Assembly: GCA_016699715.1 (NCBI GenBank)
Contig: CP065007.1
Span: forward strand, 3,111,001-3,175,000
Direction of reading: 5' to 3'
Length of the DNA stretch: 64,000 nt
DNA from: Candidatus Competibacteraceae bacterium
Lineage (GTDB): Bacteria; Pseudomonadota; Gammaproteobacteria; Competibacterales; Competibacteraceae
In this document: piece by piece, positions 47,829 through 56,763 of the stretch
Layout: each line of letters opens with the position of its first letter
Numbering within the stretch: the first letter of the stretch is position 1
Notes under the pieces: model-generated
Told to the model about the DNA's origin: nothing
Seen by the model: only the letters and a program-made list of their open reading frames with translations
Databases searched by the model: none
Made by a program: the position numbers and the translations under genes

Positions 47829-48992
47829 ATGTACAAGATCCTGACCCTGAACAACATCAGCGTTTCCGGCCTGGAACGCCTCCCGCGCGATCGTTACGAG
47901 ATCGCTTCGGAAATCCAGAACCCCGACGCCGTGCTGCTGCGTTCCTTCAAGATGCACGACTGGCCCATTCCCACCAGCCTCAAGGCGGTGGGCCGAGCCG
48001 GCGCCGGTGTCAACAACATCCCCGTGCCCCAGATGACCGCCAAGGGTATTTGCGTGTTCAACGCGCCCGGTGCCAACGCCAACGCCGTCAAGGAACTGGT
48101 TGTCGCCGGTATGTTGCTGTCGGCGCGCAACATCTGCACCGCCTGGGACTATGCCCGCAAGCTGCAAGGCAGCGATGCCGAATTGTCCAAGCAGGTCGAA
48201 TCCGGCAAGAAGCAGTTCGTCGGTATCGAACTGCCCAACCGCACCCTGGGCGTGATCGGTTTGGGCGCCATCGGCGTCAGGGTCGCCAATGCCGCCCGCG
48301 CGCTGGGGATGCGGGTGATCGGCTACGATCCGCACATCACCGTCAGCAACGCCTGGCAGCTCTCCTCGCAGGTCGAACAGGTGCTGAGCGTCAACGAAAT
48401 GGCCGCGCAGGCTGATTTCGTCACGTTGCATGTCCCGCTGAACGACGCCACCCGCCACCTGATCAATGCCCAGTTTCTAAAAAACATCCGGCCGGGATTG
48501 ACCGTGTTGAACTTCTCGCGCGAGGGGGTGGTGGATGAAGAAGCGCTGTTCGAGGCACTGCAAGTCGGCAAGCTCAAAACCTACGTCTGTGACTTTCCCA
48601 CCAACCGGCTGAAAGATCACCCGCGCGTCATCATGTTGCCCCATCTGGGGGCCTCCACGGCGGAGGCCGAGGACAACTGCGCCATCATGGTGGCCGATCA
48701 GGTGCGCGACTATCTGGAAAACGGCACGATCCACAACTCGGTGAATTTCCCGGAAGTGGCCATGCCGCGCAACGGCGGCCCGCGCCTGGTGATCGTCAAC
48801 GCCAACGTCCCGCACATGATCGAGCGTATTTCCAAGGCGATCTCCGGAGCGGGCATCAATATCCTGGATATGCTCAACAAATCGCGCGGCGAGATCGCCT
48901 GTACCCTGGTGGATACCAACAGTACGGTGTCGACCGAGGTGATGGCGCAGATCGCCGGTGTCCAGGGTGTGTTGAGCGTGCGGGTCTTGTAG
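47829..48992 (+). CDS. serA: D-3-phosphoglycerate dehydrogenase
   Basis: A 387-residue enzyme oxidising 3-phosphoglycerate in serine synthesis. The NAD-binding motif is TLGVIGLGAIGVRVANAARALGM, followed by the substrate-domain motifs VGRAGAGVNNIPV and LPHLGASTAEAEDN (catalytic histidine), and a C-terminal ACT domain (LVIVNANVPHMIERISKAISGAGINI). It is somewhat shorter than the E. coli enzyme. Confidence 0.96.
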   Translation: MYKILTLNNISVSGLERLPRDRYEIASEIQNPDAVLLRSFKMHDWPIPTSLKAVGRAGAGVNNIPVPQMTAKGICVFNAPGANANAVKELVVAGMLLSARNICTAWDYARKLQGSDAELSKQVESGKKQFVGIELPNRTLGVIGLGAIGVRVANAARALGMRVIGYDPHITVSNAWQLSSQVEQVLSVNEMAAQADFVTLHVPLNDATRHLINAQFLKNIRPGLTVLNFSREGVVDEEALFEALQVGKLKTYVCDFPTNRLKDHPRVIMLPHLGASTAEAEDNCAIMVADQVRDYLENGTIHNSVNFPEVAMPRNGGPRLVIVNANVPHMIERISKAISGAGINILDMLNKSRGEIACTLVDTNSTVSTEVMAQIAGVQGVLSVRVL

Positions 48993-49013
48993 AAAGGATG
49001 CAGCGGATTCAGG

Positions 49014-49049
49014 GTTCGGGGGACAGGTTTTCCAGCGAGTCCCCCGAAC
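49014..49049. terminator. Inverted repeat between convergent serA and coiled-coil genes
   Basis: Perfect 11-bp arms GTTCGGGGGAC (49014-49024) and its complement (49039-49049), loop 14 nt, extended by partial pairing on the outside and followed by a short T run on the plus strand. Probably stops both convergent genes. Confidence 0.6.
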
Positions 49050-49057
49050 TCCGGATT

Positions 49058-49828
49058 TTACGGCTCCCGTTCCGGGACCGCGATATCGAGATACGCCAGC
49101 CAGTAGCGGGACAGTTCGTTCATGCTGTCGATCCGGGCGGCCAGCGCGGCGAAATCGGCCTTGAGCCGTTCGATCTCGGGCAGCAGGGTGACCAGTTCGG
49201 TATCGCAGTCACTGATCTGCTTGCCGCGGCTGGACGCGAAAATGGCGATGCGGGTCGTCAGCAGGCGCACTCGCAGATACAGCAAGTCGCTGGATACATT
49301 GGTTTGGCGCTTGCCATGGGTTTCGCCGGCTTCCGGCGCCACGTCTTGTTTACCCAATAAATAGGCTTCCAAACCCTCCACCCGGGCCAGCATCATGCTG
49401 AGATGGTTCTGAGTGGAAGTACGATGCGCCAGCGGTTCCAACACCGTGATCTTTTCTTCCAAGCACCGCCGCCGCTCCTGCACGCGAGCCCGCAACCGGT
49501 CGATCTCGCAATCCAATTCCACCAGTTGCTGGTTCGATTCCTGCGTTTCCAGGTCGATCTCATCGAGAAACTGACGGAGTTGCCCGGACAGCGCCCGCTC
49601 CAGTGTCAGCGTGACGAACCGTTCCCAGACACTGTCGGTTCGCGCGCGCAGCTTTCCCAGGCGTTGGCGCAGGTTACCGGTCTGCTCGACGCTTTCCCTC
49701 ACGCTCTGTGCATGTTCGGCGCGATCTTGAGCGCTCCAGGTTTTCGCCAACAGATCTTCTTCCTTGAGGACATGCGACATGCCAGCGAGCATGGCTTCGT
49801 CAAGTTGAGGGGGGCGACTGGTCTCCAC
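49058..49828 (-). CDS. Coiled-coil protein of unknown function
   Basis: A 256-residue soluble protein that begins at a GTG (49828); an ATG at 49792 is an alternative. It is almost wholly helical, with heptad-like segments at about 40-75 and 85-135 (VELDCEIDRLRARVQERRRCLEEKITVLE) and again at 205-240. No signal peptide, membrane span or known domain was recognised. The real coding status is supported by the length and the absence of better frames. Confidence 0.65.
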   Translation of the reverse strand: METSRPPQLDEAMLAGMSHVLKEEDLLAKTWSAQDRAEHAQSVRESVEQTGNLRQRLGKLRARTDSVWERFVTLTLERALSGQLRQFLDEIDLETQESNQQLVELDCEIDRLRARVQERRRCLEEKITVLEPLAHRTSTQNHLSMMLARVEGLEAYLLGKQDVAPEAGETHGKRQTNVSSDLLYLRVRLLTTRIAIFASSRGKQISDCDTELVTLLPEIERLKADFAALAARIDSMNELSRYWLAYLDIAVPEREP

Positions 49829-49902
49829 GCGGCGGGGCTCCGAAGGGGTTTTTTCTCAACCCACCGCGCGGACCAACGAGCGGTGGCGCGACGGGTGTTT
49901 GT

Positions 49903-50103
49903 TCAATCCCGATAAGTCCAACCGTCGGGATGGTCGTGGTTCAAGTCATGGACGTCGTATACACACAGATCCTGACCGGGTAAGTGGGGAAAAAGCCGTT
50001 GGGCCGTGGTTTCCGCCTGCTGTTCGCTCTCGGCCTCGATAAGCGCCACGTCGATCAGATGGTCGGAACTCGGATCTTCCACGACGATGAGATAGGGTTT
50101 CAT
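49903..50103 (-). CDS. Small conserved-looking protein
   Basis: A 66-residue acidic protein, start at 50103 with AAGGA 7 nt upstream. It reads MKPYLIVVEDPSSDHLIDVA followed by an acidic region and LPGQDLCVYDVHDLN. No known domain recognised. It follows the NUDIX gene by 23 nt on the same strand and is probably cotranscribed. Confidence 0.65.
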   Translation of the reverse strand: MKPYLIVVEDPSSDHLIDVALIEAESEQQAETTAQRLFPHLPGQDLCVYDVHDLNHDHPDGWTYRD

Positions 50104-50126
50104 GAGTGTTCCTTCGGGCTTGGCAT

Positions 50127-50693
50127 TCAATAGTAGCGATGGATACGAAACCGGTTGTCGGATTCACGGATGATATCGCCGACATGAGAATGAAACACAC
50201 CGGTTCGCCGCTCGGTGAAGTATTGGCGCAAGGTTTCGTGGACCACGGTGAAAGCGAGTTGCTCCCAGGGAATCTCTTCCTCGGCGAACAATCCGACCTC
50301 CAGGCTTTCCTCGCCGGGACTGGCCGCGCCATCCTTGATTTGGCCGCGAAACATCAGGTAAACCTGATTGACATGAGTTAAAGAGTATAGACCGTACAGA
50401 GTCAGGTTTTCGACCATGGCGTTGGCCTCTTCCCAGGTCTCGCGTGCCGCCGCCGCCACTGCTGATTCGCCGTTTTCCATAAATCCCGCCGGCAGGGTCC
50501 ACAATCCATAACGAGGTTCGATGGCCCGCCGGCACAGCAAGATCCGGTCGCCCCATTCGGGAACGCAGCCGGCGACGATTTTCGGATTTTGATAGTGGAT
50601 GGTGTCGCAGGCGTCGCAGATATGCCGGGGCAGGTTATCGCCCGAGGGGACGCGCAAGATGACCGGGGCGCCGCATTGGCTACAGAATTTCAT
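50127..50693 (-). CDS. NUDIX hydrolase with N-terminal zinc ribbon
   Basis: A 188-residue protein. A four-cysteine zinc ribbon (KFCSQCGAPV ... HICDACDTIHYQNP) precedes the Nudix box GFMENGESAVAAAARETWEEANA, in which the catalytic RExxEE core is intact. Similar proteins hydrolyse nucleoside diphosphate derivatives such as ADP-ribose or NADH. The substrate is not predicted. It is divergent from the VWA gene at 50757. Confidence 0.92.
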   Translation of the reverse strand: MKFCSQCGAPVILRVPSGDNLPRHICDACDTIHYQNPKIVAGCVPEWGDRILLCRRAIEPRYGLWTLPAGFMENGESAVAAAARETWEEANAMVENLTLYGLYSLTHVNQVYLMFRGQIKDGAASPGEESLEVGLFAEEEIPWEQLAFTVVHETLRQYFTERRTGVFHSHVGDIIRESDNRFRIHRYY

Positions 50694-50756
50694 GGAACGG
50701 GCTCCTTGTTCAACGGGTTCTTGATTCTGACAACGAACTATTTGACCATTTCCGGT

Positions 50757-51959
50757 ATGAAAACCCTATCTTTCGATGTCTCATCCGCCGGCGAATCCGA
50801 ATCCGAATCCGAATCCGGCGACGAACGCCAGCGCCGTTGGCGGCTGATTCTCGGCGGCGGCGCGGCCGATGGTACCGGCTGCGAGTTGGCGGCGGCCGAT
50901 CTGGGCATGGATCGCTGCCTGGAAAATCTCTACGATGAGGAGCGCGCGGGCGGGCTGGGTGGGTCCGCGCCCAAGATCGCCCGCTGGCTGGGCGACATCC
51001 GCCGCTACTTTCCGAGCTCGGTGGTGCGGGTGTTGCAAAAAGACGCCCTGGACCGTCATGGCGTGCGGCGCATGCTGCTGGAGCCGGAGATGCTGGCGGC
51101 GGTCGAGCCGGACGTGCATCTGGTCGCCACCCTGCTGGCGCTGCGCGGGGTTATGCCGGCCAAGGTCCGCGACACCGCGCGCCAAGTGGTGCGCCAGGTG
51201 GTCGCCGAACTGGAGCGCAAGCTGGCCAATCCCTTGCGGCAGGCGATTACCGGCAGCCTCAACCGCAGCGCCCGCAACCGCCGGCCGCGTCACCACGAGA
51301 TCGACTGGGATCGCACCATTCGCGCCAACCTGCGCCATTACCAGCCCGCGTATCGCACCGTCATTCCCGCCACCCGGATTGGTTTCGGTCGCCGTAGCGC
51401 CGCCCTGCGCGACATCATTCTTTGCGTGGATCAGAGTGGTTCGATGGCCGCCTCGGTGGTTTACGCTGGCATCATGGCGGCGGTCATGGCTTCGATCCGA
51501 TCGGTGCGCACGTCGCTGGTGGTGTTCGACACCGCCGTGGTGGATCTCACCGAGCAGTTGGCTGATCCGGTCGAGGTGCTGTTCGGTACCCAACTGGGTG
51601 GCGGGACCGACATCCAGCAGGCGCTGGGTTACTGTCAGGGGCTGGTGCGCGCGCCCAACGACAGCATCCTGGTGCTGATCAGCGATCTGTACGAAGGCGG
51701 CGACCGCCAGCAACTGTTCAAACGCGCCGCCAGCCTGGTCGCCGCCGGGGTCAATCTGATCGTGCTGCTGGCGTTGTCCGACCAGGGCGCGCCCGCCTAC
51801 GATCACGGCATTGCCGGCACGCTGGCCGAAATGGGTGCGCCGGCATTCGCCTGTACGCCGGACCAGTTTCCCGATCTGATGGCCGCCGCCGTTGCGCGGC
51901 GCGATCTCGCTCAATGGGCGGCGGCGCGCGGCATCGTCACGGCGGGCCGCGCCGCCTGA
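50757..51959 (+). CDS. VWA-domain protein (CoxE/YehP-like)
   Basis: A 400-residue cytosolic protein. The first 30 residues carry a short acidic repeat (four Glu-Ser pairs from a GAATCC repeat). A helical middle domain (LEPEMLAAVEPDVHLVATLLALRGVMP) leads to the motif RRPRHHEIDWDRTIRANLRHY and a VWA domain with MIDAS ILCVDQSGSMAASVVYAG and VFDTAVVDLTEQLADP. Similar proteins act with a MoxR ATPase, but none is adjacent here. The start at 50757 lacks a strong ribosome site. Confidence 0.85.
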   Translation: MKTLSFDVSSAGESESESESGDERQRRWRLILGGGAADGTGCELAAADLGMDRCLENLYDEERAGGLGGSAPKIARWLGDIRRYFPSSVVRVLQKDALDRHGVRRMLLEPEMLAAVEPDVHLVATLLALRGVMPAKVRDTARQVVRQVVAELERKLANPLRQAITGSLNRSARNRRPRHHEIDWDRTIRANLRHYQPAYRTVIPATRIGFGRRSAALRDIILCVDQSGSMAASVVYAGIMAAVMASIRSVRTSLVVFDTAVVDLTEQLADPVEVLFGTQLGGGTDIQQALGYCQGLVRAPNDSILVLISDLYEGGDRQQLFKRAASLVAAGVNLIVLLALSDQGAPAYDHGIAGTLAEMGAPAFACTPDQFPDLMAAAVARRDLAQWAAARGIVTAGRAA

Positions 51960-52021
51960 TCGTGGAAACTCCGCCGGTCGCCGTCGTGGCCGGGACGGGT
52001 TCCGCCAACCCCGGCTTTGAT

Positions 52022-52489
52022 TTACGGCGGCTTGATACCGTACTTGCGATAAATCTGCCGCAGTTCGCGCTTGGCCGCGCGGAGTTCCCGGGCGCGACCG
52101 CGCGCGCTGCCCAGGGTCGAGGAAGACAGACGCCGGATGTCGCTGTTGAGATTATCGATCCTGGCTTGATCTCCATGGCCAATGTGTACGGGTGTATTCT
52201 TCTTACGGCGCGAGGTCTTGGGGCGATCGAGTTCACGCACGGGGATGCCTCGATTCACCGCGCGCAGTTCGCGCAACTCCCGAGTGGCCCGCCGCATCGA
52301 CCCGACGTTATCCACCTCGCCGTCCGGCGTGGGTTGAGACTGGATATCCAGGGTTTGCGCCGGTCGATCCGTGGCGGGCGGCGCCCCACCATAATGGACT
52401 TGCCCCTTGGCGTCAGTCCACTTATAGACCTGCGCCCGAGCCGGCAGGACCAGTGTCAGCACAACAGCAAAGGTCAGCGCGGGTTTCAT
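52022..52489 (-). CDS. DUF4124-domain secreted protein
   Basis: A 155-residue protein with a signal peptide (MKPALTFAVVLTLVLPARAQ) followed at once by the DUF4124 core VYKWTDAKGQVHYGGAPP. The rest is basic and charged with a helical C-terminus (ARGRARELRAAKRELRQIYRKYG). The start at 52489 has GGGAGG 8 nt upstream. Function of the domain is unknown. Confidence 0.85.
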   Translation of the reverse strand: MKPALTFAVVLTLVLPARAQVYKWTDAKGQVHYGGAPPATDRPAQTLDIQSQPTPDGEVDNVGSMRRATRELRELRAVNRGIPVRELDRPKTSRRKKNTPVHIGHGDQARIDNLNSDIRRLSSSTLGSARGRARELRAAKRELRQIYRKYGIKPP

Positions 52490-52528
52490 GTTCGATCCTC
52501 CCGAAAGCACGACGACGAACCGATTGGT

Positions 52529-53794
52529 TCACGGGTCATTCGCGCCAGCGCTGGCGGGGGCCACCGTCGCTTTGATCAGCCTGCCCACCGTCAAACCTTG
52601 CACCAAAATCGAGAACAGCACCACGATATAGGTCAACACCAGTACGATCTGACGTTCCGGTCCCAGCGGTAGCGACAGCGCCAGGGCCACGGAAATACCG
52701 CCGCGCAACCCGCCCCAGGTCATGATCTTGATGGCATGGGGCGAAAACGTGAAGCCGAACCAGCGCCGCATGAGGCTCACCGGCACGCCCACGCACGCCA
52801 GCCGGGCCAGCAGCACGATCGGAATCACCAGCAGGGAAGCCAACAGATGATCGCGCTCGAAGGTCAGGATGATCATTTCCAGACCAATCAGCACGAACAG
52901 CATGGCGTTCAGAATCTCGTCGATGAGTTCCCAGAAGGTATCCAGATGCTCTCTTGTGGTATCCGACATCGCCAGACTGCGGCCGTGATTGCCGATCATC
53001 AGGCCGGCCACCACCATGGCGATCGGTCCGGAAACATGCAGGTGAATGGCCAGCGCATAGCCGCCCAGCACCAGCGCCAGGGTGATCAGAATCTCGACAT
53101 TGTAGCTATCGATGCTTTTCAGCAACTGGTAGGCGAGATAACCGATCGCCAGGCCAAACACGATGCCGCCCAGCGCTTCCTCGGCGAACAGCAGGGCGAC
53201 GCCACCGAGTGTCACCTCCGCGCCACCCGCGGCCAGACCGAGCAGGATGGCGAATACCACCACCGCGATACCGTCGTTGAACAACGATTCCCCGGCGATC
53301 TTGATCTCCAGGCTCTTGGGTGCCTTGGCGGATTTCAGAATGCCGAGCACGGCGATCGGATCGGTGGGCGAAATCAGGGCGCCGAACAGCAGGCAGTACA
53401 GCAGGGAGATCGAGATGCCGAACGAGAAGTTGAGCACCAGCCAGGAAGCGATGCCCACCAGGAAGGTGGACGCCACCACGCCGACGGTCGCCAGGATGCC
53501 GATCGGCCATTTTTTCTGGGCCAGATCCTCCAGATTGACGTGCAGGGCGCCGGCGAACAACAACAGGGAGAGCATGCCCTGCATCAGCACCTGATTGAAG
53601 TCGATACCGCCGATAATGGCTTCGGCCCGTTGCTCGACCGGCGCATATCCCAGTTCGCCGAGGCTCATCAGGATCAGGCTGAGCAACATGGCCAGCACCA
53701 TGACCCCGATGGTGGTGGGGAGTTTAATGAAGCGGTGGTTGATGTAACTGAAAAGAGCGGTCAACGTAACCAATAGCGCGACAATATCCAGCAT
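52529..53794 (-). CDS. CPA1-type sodium/proton antiporter
   Basis: A 421-residue membrane protein of the NhaP-like cation:proton antiporter family with about 12 spans. The discontinuous-helix motifs are LFGALISPTDPIAVLGIL and SLFNDGIAVVVFAILLG (conserved aspartate of the ND motif), plus TWGGLRGGISVALALSLP. It probably exports Na+ or K+ for H+. It lies alone, 39 nt from the DUF4124 gene. Confidence 0.94.
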   Translation of the reverse strand: MLDIVALLVTLTALFSYINHRFIKLPTTIGVMVLAMLLSLILMSLGELGYAPVEQRAEAIIGGIDFNQVLMQGMLSLLLFAGALHVNLEDLAQKKWPIGILATVGVVASTFLVGIASWLVLNFSFGISISLLYCLLFGALISPTDPIAVLGILKSAKAPKSLEIKIAGESLFNDGIAVVVFAILLGLAAGGAEVTLGGVALLFAEEALGGIVFGLAIGYLAYQLLKSIDSYNVEILITLALVLGGYALAIHLHVSGPIAMVVAGLMIGNHGRSLAMSDTTREHLDTFWELIDEILNAMLFVLIGLEMIILTFERDHLLASLLVIPIVLLARLACVGVPVSLMRRWFGFTFSPHAIKIMTWGGLRGGISVALALSLPLGPERQIVLVLTYIVVLFSILVQGLTVGRLIKATVAPASAGANDP

Positions 53795-53837
53795 TATGAC
53801 GGTCCCAACAATCGGATTCAGGCCAAAGTATGGCTGC

Positions 53838-53915
53838 GAAACGGGATGCTGTCATGCCGGGGAGCGGCGATGCGGGCATGAAACGACCGGCGAAGGCTGG
53901 GACATCGTTTGAAAC
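53838..53915. repeat. Degenerate extragenic palindromic repeat
   Basis: The region contains GTCATGCCGGGGAGCGGCG and ACCGGCGAAGGCTGGGACAT, resembling the common proteobacterial intergenic repeat that reads GTCATGCCGGCGAAGGCCGG. Its minus-strand translation gives the familiar PAFAG and PGMTASR strings. Copies elsewhere in the genome would be needed for proof. Confidence 0.4.
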
Positions 53916-53998
53916 TTTCCGACCTGGTTGCGCCTCGCCTACAATTTGCGACATCCATTCTCAATTACTCCCGCCCGCCAACGAACCGGTGAAATCGC

Positions 53999-54469
53999 AT
54001 GCCCTTAACGCCTAAACCGCGCCTTTTCCTCCTCGCGCGTCTCACGTCAGCGCTACTGGCACTGGCCGTGCTGCTGGTGGTCGGCTGCGCCTCCAAACCC
54101 GACAGTGAAGCCCCGGCCATCCCTGCCGGCACGCGGGAGGACGGCGTGCTGGTACTCACCCGCGTCGATGACCAGCGCACCGCCGAAGTCCGGGTTGGGG
54201 AACAAATCAGGGTGCGCTTGCCGGAAAGCCACGGCACCGGTTATGTCTGGGCCATCGATGAAACCAATCGACAATTGCTGGCGCTGGACGGCACTGACTT
54301 CGAAGACTCAACAGAGGGTTTCATCGGAGCGCGCGGCATGCGCACCTTCACCTTTACCGCCCGCCAACCCGGCGAGGTTGTTCTCAAGCTCAAGCACTGG
54401 CGGCTTTGGGAAGGCGACGGCTCGGTGACCGAACGGTTCAGCGTTACCCTGCGCATTCAGGAAGAATAG
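53999..54469 (+). CDS. Chagasin-like (I42) protease-inhibitor lipoprotein
   Basis: A 156-residue lipoprotein with signal peptide ending VLLVVGC. The mature domain has the I42 family loops: RLPESHGTGYVWAID (for the NPTTGYxW loop), GARGMRTFTFTARQPG and KHWRLWEGDG (for the RPW loop). Chagasin-type proteins inhibit papain-like cysteine proteases. Whether this one acts in the periplasm or on an outside protease is unknown. Confidence 0.8.
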   Translation: MPLTPKPRLFLLARLTSALLALAVLLVVGCASKPDSEAPAIPAGTREDGVLVLTRVDDQRTAEVRVGEQIRVRLPESHGTGYVWAIDETNRQLLALDGTDFEDSTEGFIGARGMRTFTFTARQPGEVVLKLKHWRLWEGDGSVTERFSVTLRIQEE

Positions 54470-54907
54470 GGAGAATTGTGATGAACGCAACGCCATCCTG
54501 TCCTTCCAATCCTCGGGTTGGCCGGTTCGTCACCTGTCTAGTGGGCGTGTTCCGCACAGTCCGACCACGCTGAATTTCTTGCTGGACATACATATCGTGG
54601 TGCTGGTGGGCGGCTGAACGACGCCACATGGCGGGCAGGGATGCCGACCGAGGCGCGAATTAGTCAAACCGTGCGGATCGTGTTAAAGTCATGGGTAAGT
54701 TTGTCGCGGCGCGGTCCGGTGCGCGCCCCGAGGTTCCAGCCGTTCCTCTCGGAATTGTCGCCCGCGGGTTTTCCGATTCCCGTTCCTCCCGCAAACCTGT
54801 CGTGTTCCACCCTTTGGCTGGGCGCGCCTCGATCACCCTCAATCTCATTTCATTCTGCCTGGACCGGTTCCATGCCACGCATGGGCAGGCGGATTCAGGA
54901 GTATTCA
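54470..54907 (+). other. Intergenic region upstream of the helicase gene
   Basis: About 440 nt without a credible gene. The helicase frame stays open upstream to 54641 but without homology. The region may hold a long 5' leader, which is common for DEAD-box helicase genes, but no specific element was recognised. Confidence 0.5.
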
Positions 54908-56251
54908 ATGCCGTTTGCTTCTCTTGGCCTGGTCGACGACCTGGCGCGCACCGTTGCTGCCCGCGGTTACACCACGCCAACCCCCATTCAATCTCAAGCG
55001 ATTCCCGTCATTCTGGCGGGGCGCGACCTGCTCGCCGCCGCTCAGACCGGTACCGGCAAGACCGCCGCGTTCACCCTGCCGTTGTTGCAGCGCCTGCAAA
55101 CTCGCCCCGAAACACGGATGCCAGCCGGCCGGCCGCGCGCCCTGGTGTTGGCCCCAACCCGCGAACTGGCCGCCCAGGTTGCCGATAGCGTGCGCGTCTA
55201 CGGCCGCCATATCGCGCCTCGTACCGCGCTGGTGGTCGGCGGCGTCAGCATGAAACCACAGTTGGACGCGCTGCGGCGCGGGGTGGATGTTCTGGTGGCC
55301 ACGCCGGGGCGGCTGCTGGACCACCTGAGTCAGAAGACCGTCAGCCTGGCCGGTGTCGAAATTCTGGTGCTGGACGAGGCCGACCGGATGTTGGATCTGG
55401 GCTTCCTGCCCGCGATCCGTCGCCTGCTGGCGCTATTGCCCCGGCAGCGGCAAACGCTGTTGTTTTCGGCCACCTTCGCCGATCCGATCCGCCAGTTGGC
55501 CGGCGATTTCCTGCGCGAGCCGGTGGTGATCGACGTGGCTCCGCGCAACGCGCCCGCCGACCTGGTGGAGCAGCAGGTGCATCCGGTGGAGCAGACCGAT
55601 AAAGCCGCGCTGCTTGGGCGCCTGCTGAGCGCCGGTGAGCGGGATGCGACCCTGGTGTTCACCCGCACCAAGCATGGCGCCGACCGACTGAGCCGCCAGC
55701 TCGAACGCGAAGGCATCCGCACCGCCGCCCTGCACGGTAACAAGAGCCAGTCGGCCCGCACCCGCGCCCTGGACGATTTCAAGCAGGGTCGGATTCAGGT
55801 GCTGGTCGCCACCGATATTGCCGCCCGTGGTCTGGACATCGTCCAGTTGCCGCGAGTGGTGAATTACGAATTGCCGCATGTGCCCGAGGACTACGTCCAT
55901 CGCATCGGCCGCACCGGTCGTGCCGGCCGCGCCGGACTGGCGATCTCGCTGGTCAGCGAGGACGAGATGTCGCGTCTGCACGCCATTCAGCGGCTGCTGG
56001 GCCGTAAATTGCCGTCGTCGGTGGTCGAAGGGTTCGAGCCCAGCGCCGCGAAGCGGTCGCGGGCGCCGGCGGCATCCCCGGCCGGTGCGCGTCACCACCA
56101 CGCCCACCGCGCCGCTGGGGCCGCGCCGGCCGGAGAACGACCCGCTCACCGGCCCGCTCGCCCGGAAACGGCGGCGCATGATGCGTCCCGGCGGCGAAAT
56201 AAAGCTCACCATCAGACCCGGCGGGTCGCAACTACAGGAGACCGTGCATGA
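54908..56251 (+). CDS. DEAD-box RNA helicase, RhlE type
   Basis: A 447-residue ATP-dependent RNA helicase. Q motif MPFASLGLVDDLARTVAARG, Walker A AAAQTGTGKTAAFTLP, motif Ia PTRELAAQV, DEAD box LVLDEADRMLDLGF, SAT LLFSATFAD, and motif VI HRIGRTGRAGRAG are all intact. The C-terminus (about 375-447) is basic and disordered, typical of RhlE proteins that bind RNA. It is translationally coupled to the RRM gene by ATGA. Confidence 0.95.
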   Translation: MPFASLGLVDDLARTVAARGYTTPTPIQSQAIPVILAGRDLLAAAQTGTGKTAAFTLPLLQRLQTRPETRMPAGRPRALVLAPTRELAAQVADSVRVYGRHIAPRTALVVGGVSMKPQLDALRRGVDVLVATPGRLLDHLSQKTVSLAGVEILVLDEADRMLDLGFLPAIRRLLALLPRQRQTLLFSATFADPIRQLAGDFLREPVVIDVAPRNAPADLVEQQVHPVEQTDKAALLGRLLSAGERDATLVFTRTKHGADRLSRQLEREGIRTAALHGNKSQSARTRALDDFKQGRIQVLVATDIAARGLDIVQLPRVVNYELPHVPEDYVHRIGRTGRAGRAGLAISLVSEDEMSRLHAIQRLLGRKLPSSVVEGFEPSAAKRSRAPAASPAGARHHHAHRAAGAAPAGERPAHRPARPETAAHDASRRRNKAHHQTRRVATTGDRA

Positions 56252-56514
56252 AAACCGTCTTCATCGGTAATCTACCCTCGGATACCACCGATCAAGAAGT
56301 CACTGATATGTTTACAGCCTACGGGCGGGTTCACGGACTCCGGCTGACGCGGGATGTCTTTTCCGGCCTGTGCCGCGGTTTTGGCTTCGTCAAAATGGAA
56401 GGCCACGAGGCGCGCGCCGCGATCAGCGCGCTCAACGGCCAGGAACTGCGCGGCCAGCGCCTGAAGGTCAACGAGGAGCGGGCGCAGGGCGCGCGCGGCG
56501 GCCGCCACCGCTAG
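56248..56514 (+). CDS. RRM-domain RNA-binding protein
   Basis: An 88-residue single RNA-recognition-motif protein. RNP2 is VFIGNLPSD, RNP1 CRGFGFVKME, and it ends in a basic tail (EERAQGARGGRHR). Such small RRM proteins are often linked to cold response in bacteria. The 4-nt overlap with the helicase gene suggests a joint role in RNA remodelling. Confidence 0.93.
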   Translation: MKTVFIGNLPSDTTDQEVTDMFTAYGRVHGLRLTRDVFSGLCRGFGFVKMEGHEARAAISALNGQELRGQRLKVNEERAQGARGGRHR

Positions 56515-56654
56515 CGGGTATTCACGCTGAGCCGGGGCTCTATCGCGCCGGCTGAATCCAGCGCCTCCGCCAGCCGGTGGAGGCCGGGATAGTCAGGCTT
56601 GCCGGAACCTATGGCAACCCTCTTTGAGTTATGGAAGCGTGGACTTCCGAGATC

Positions 56655-56712
56655 AATCCCCCCGCCGCTGACGCGGCGCCCCCCTTTGAAAAAAGGGAGG
56701 CTTGGGGGATTT
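56655..56712 (+). repeat. Dispersed palindromic repeat, copy 2, intergenic
   Basis: A 58-nt element of the same family and orientation as that in valS: AATCCCCCC start, CCCCCCTTTG in the centre, then a slightly mismatched return arm and GGGGGATTT end. It lies in the 249-nt space after the RRM gene, the last 50 nt of which lead to the next gene's stop. Confidence 0.85.
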
Positions 56713-56763
56713 CCGTTCTTGAGTCGACCACAACTGATTGAGGAGAGCTATAGGTGCAAATCA

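Noticed and set aside
54641..54907. N-terminal extension of the helicase
   Set aside because: The frame is open but the residues show no similarity to helicase N-termini, and the ATG at 54908 begins exactly at the Q motif.
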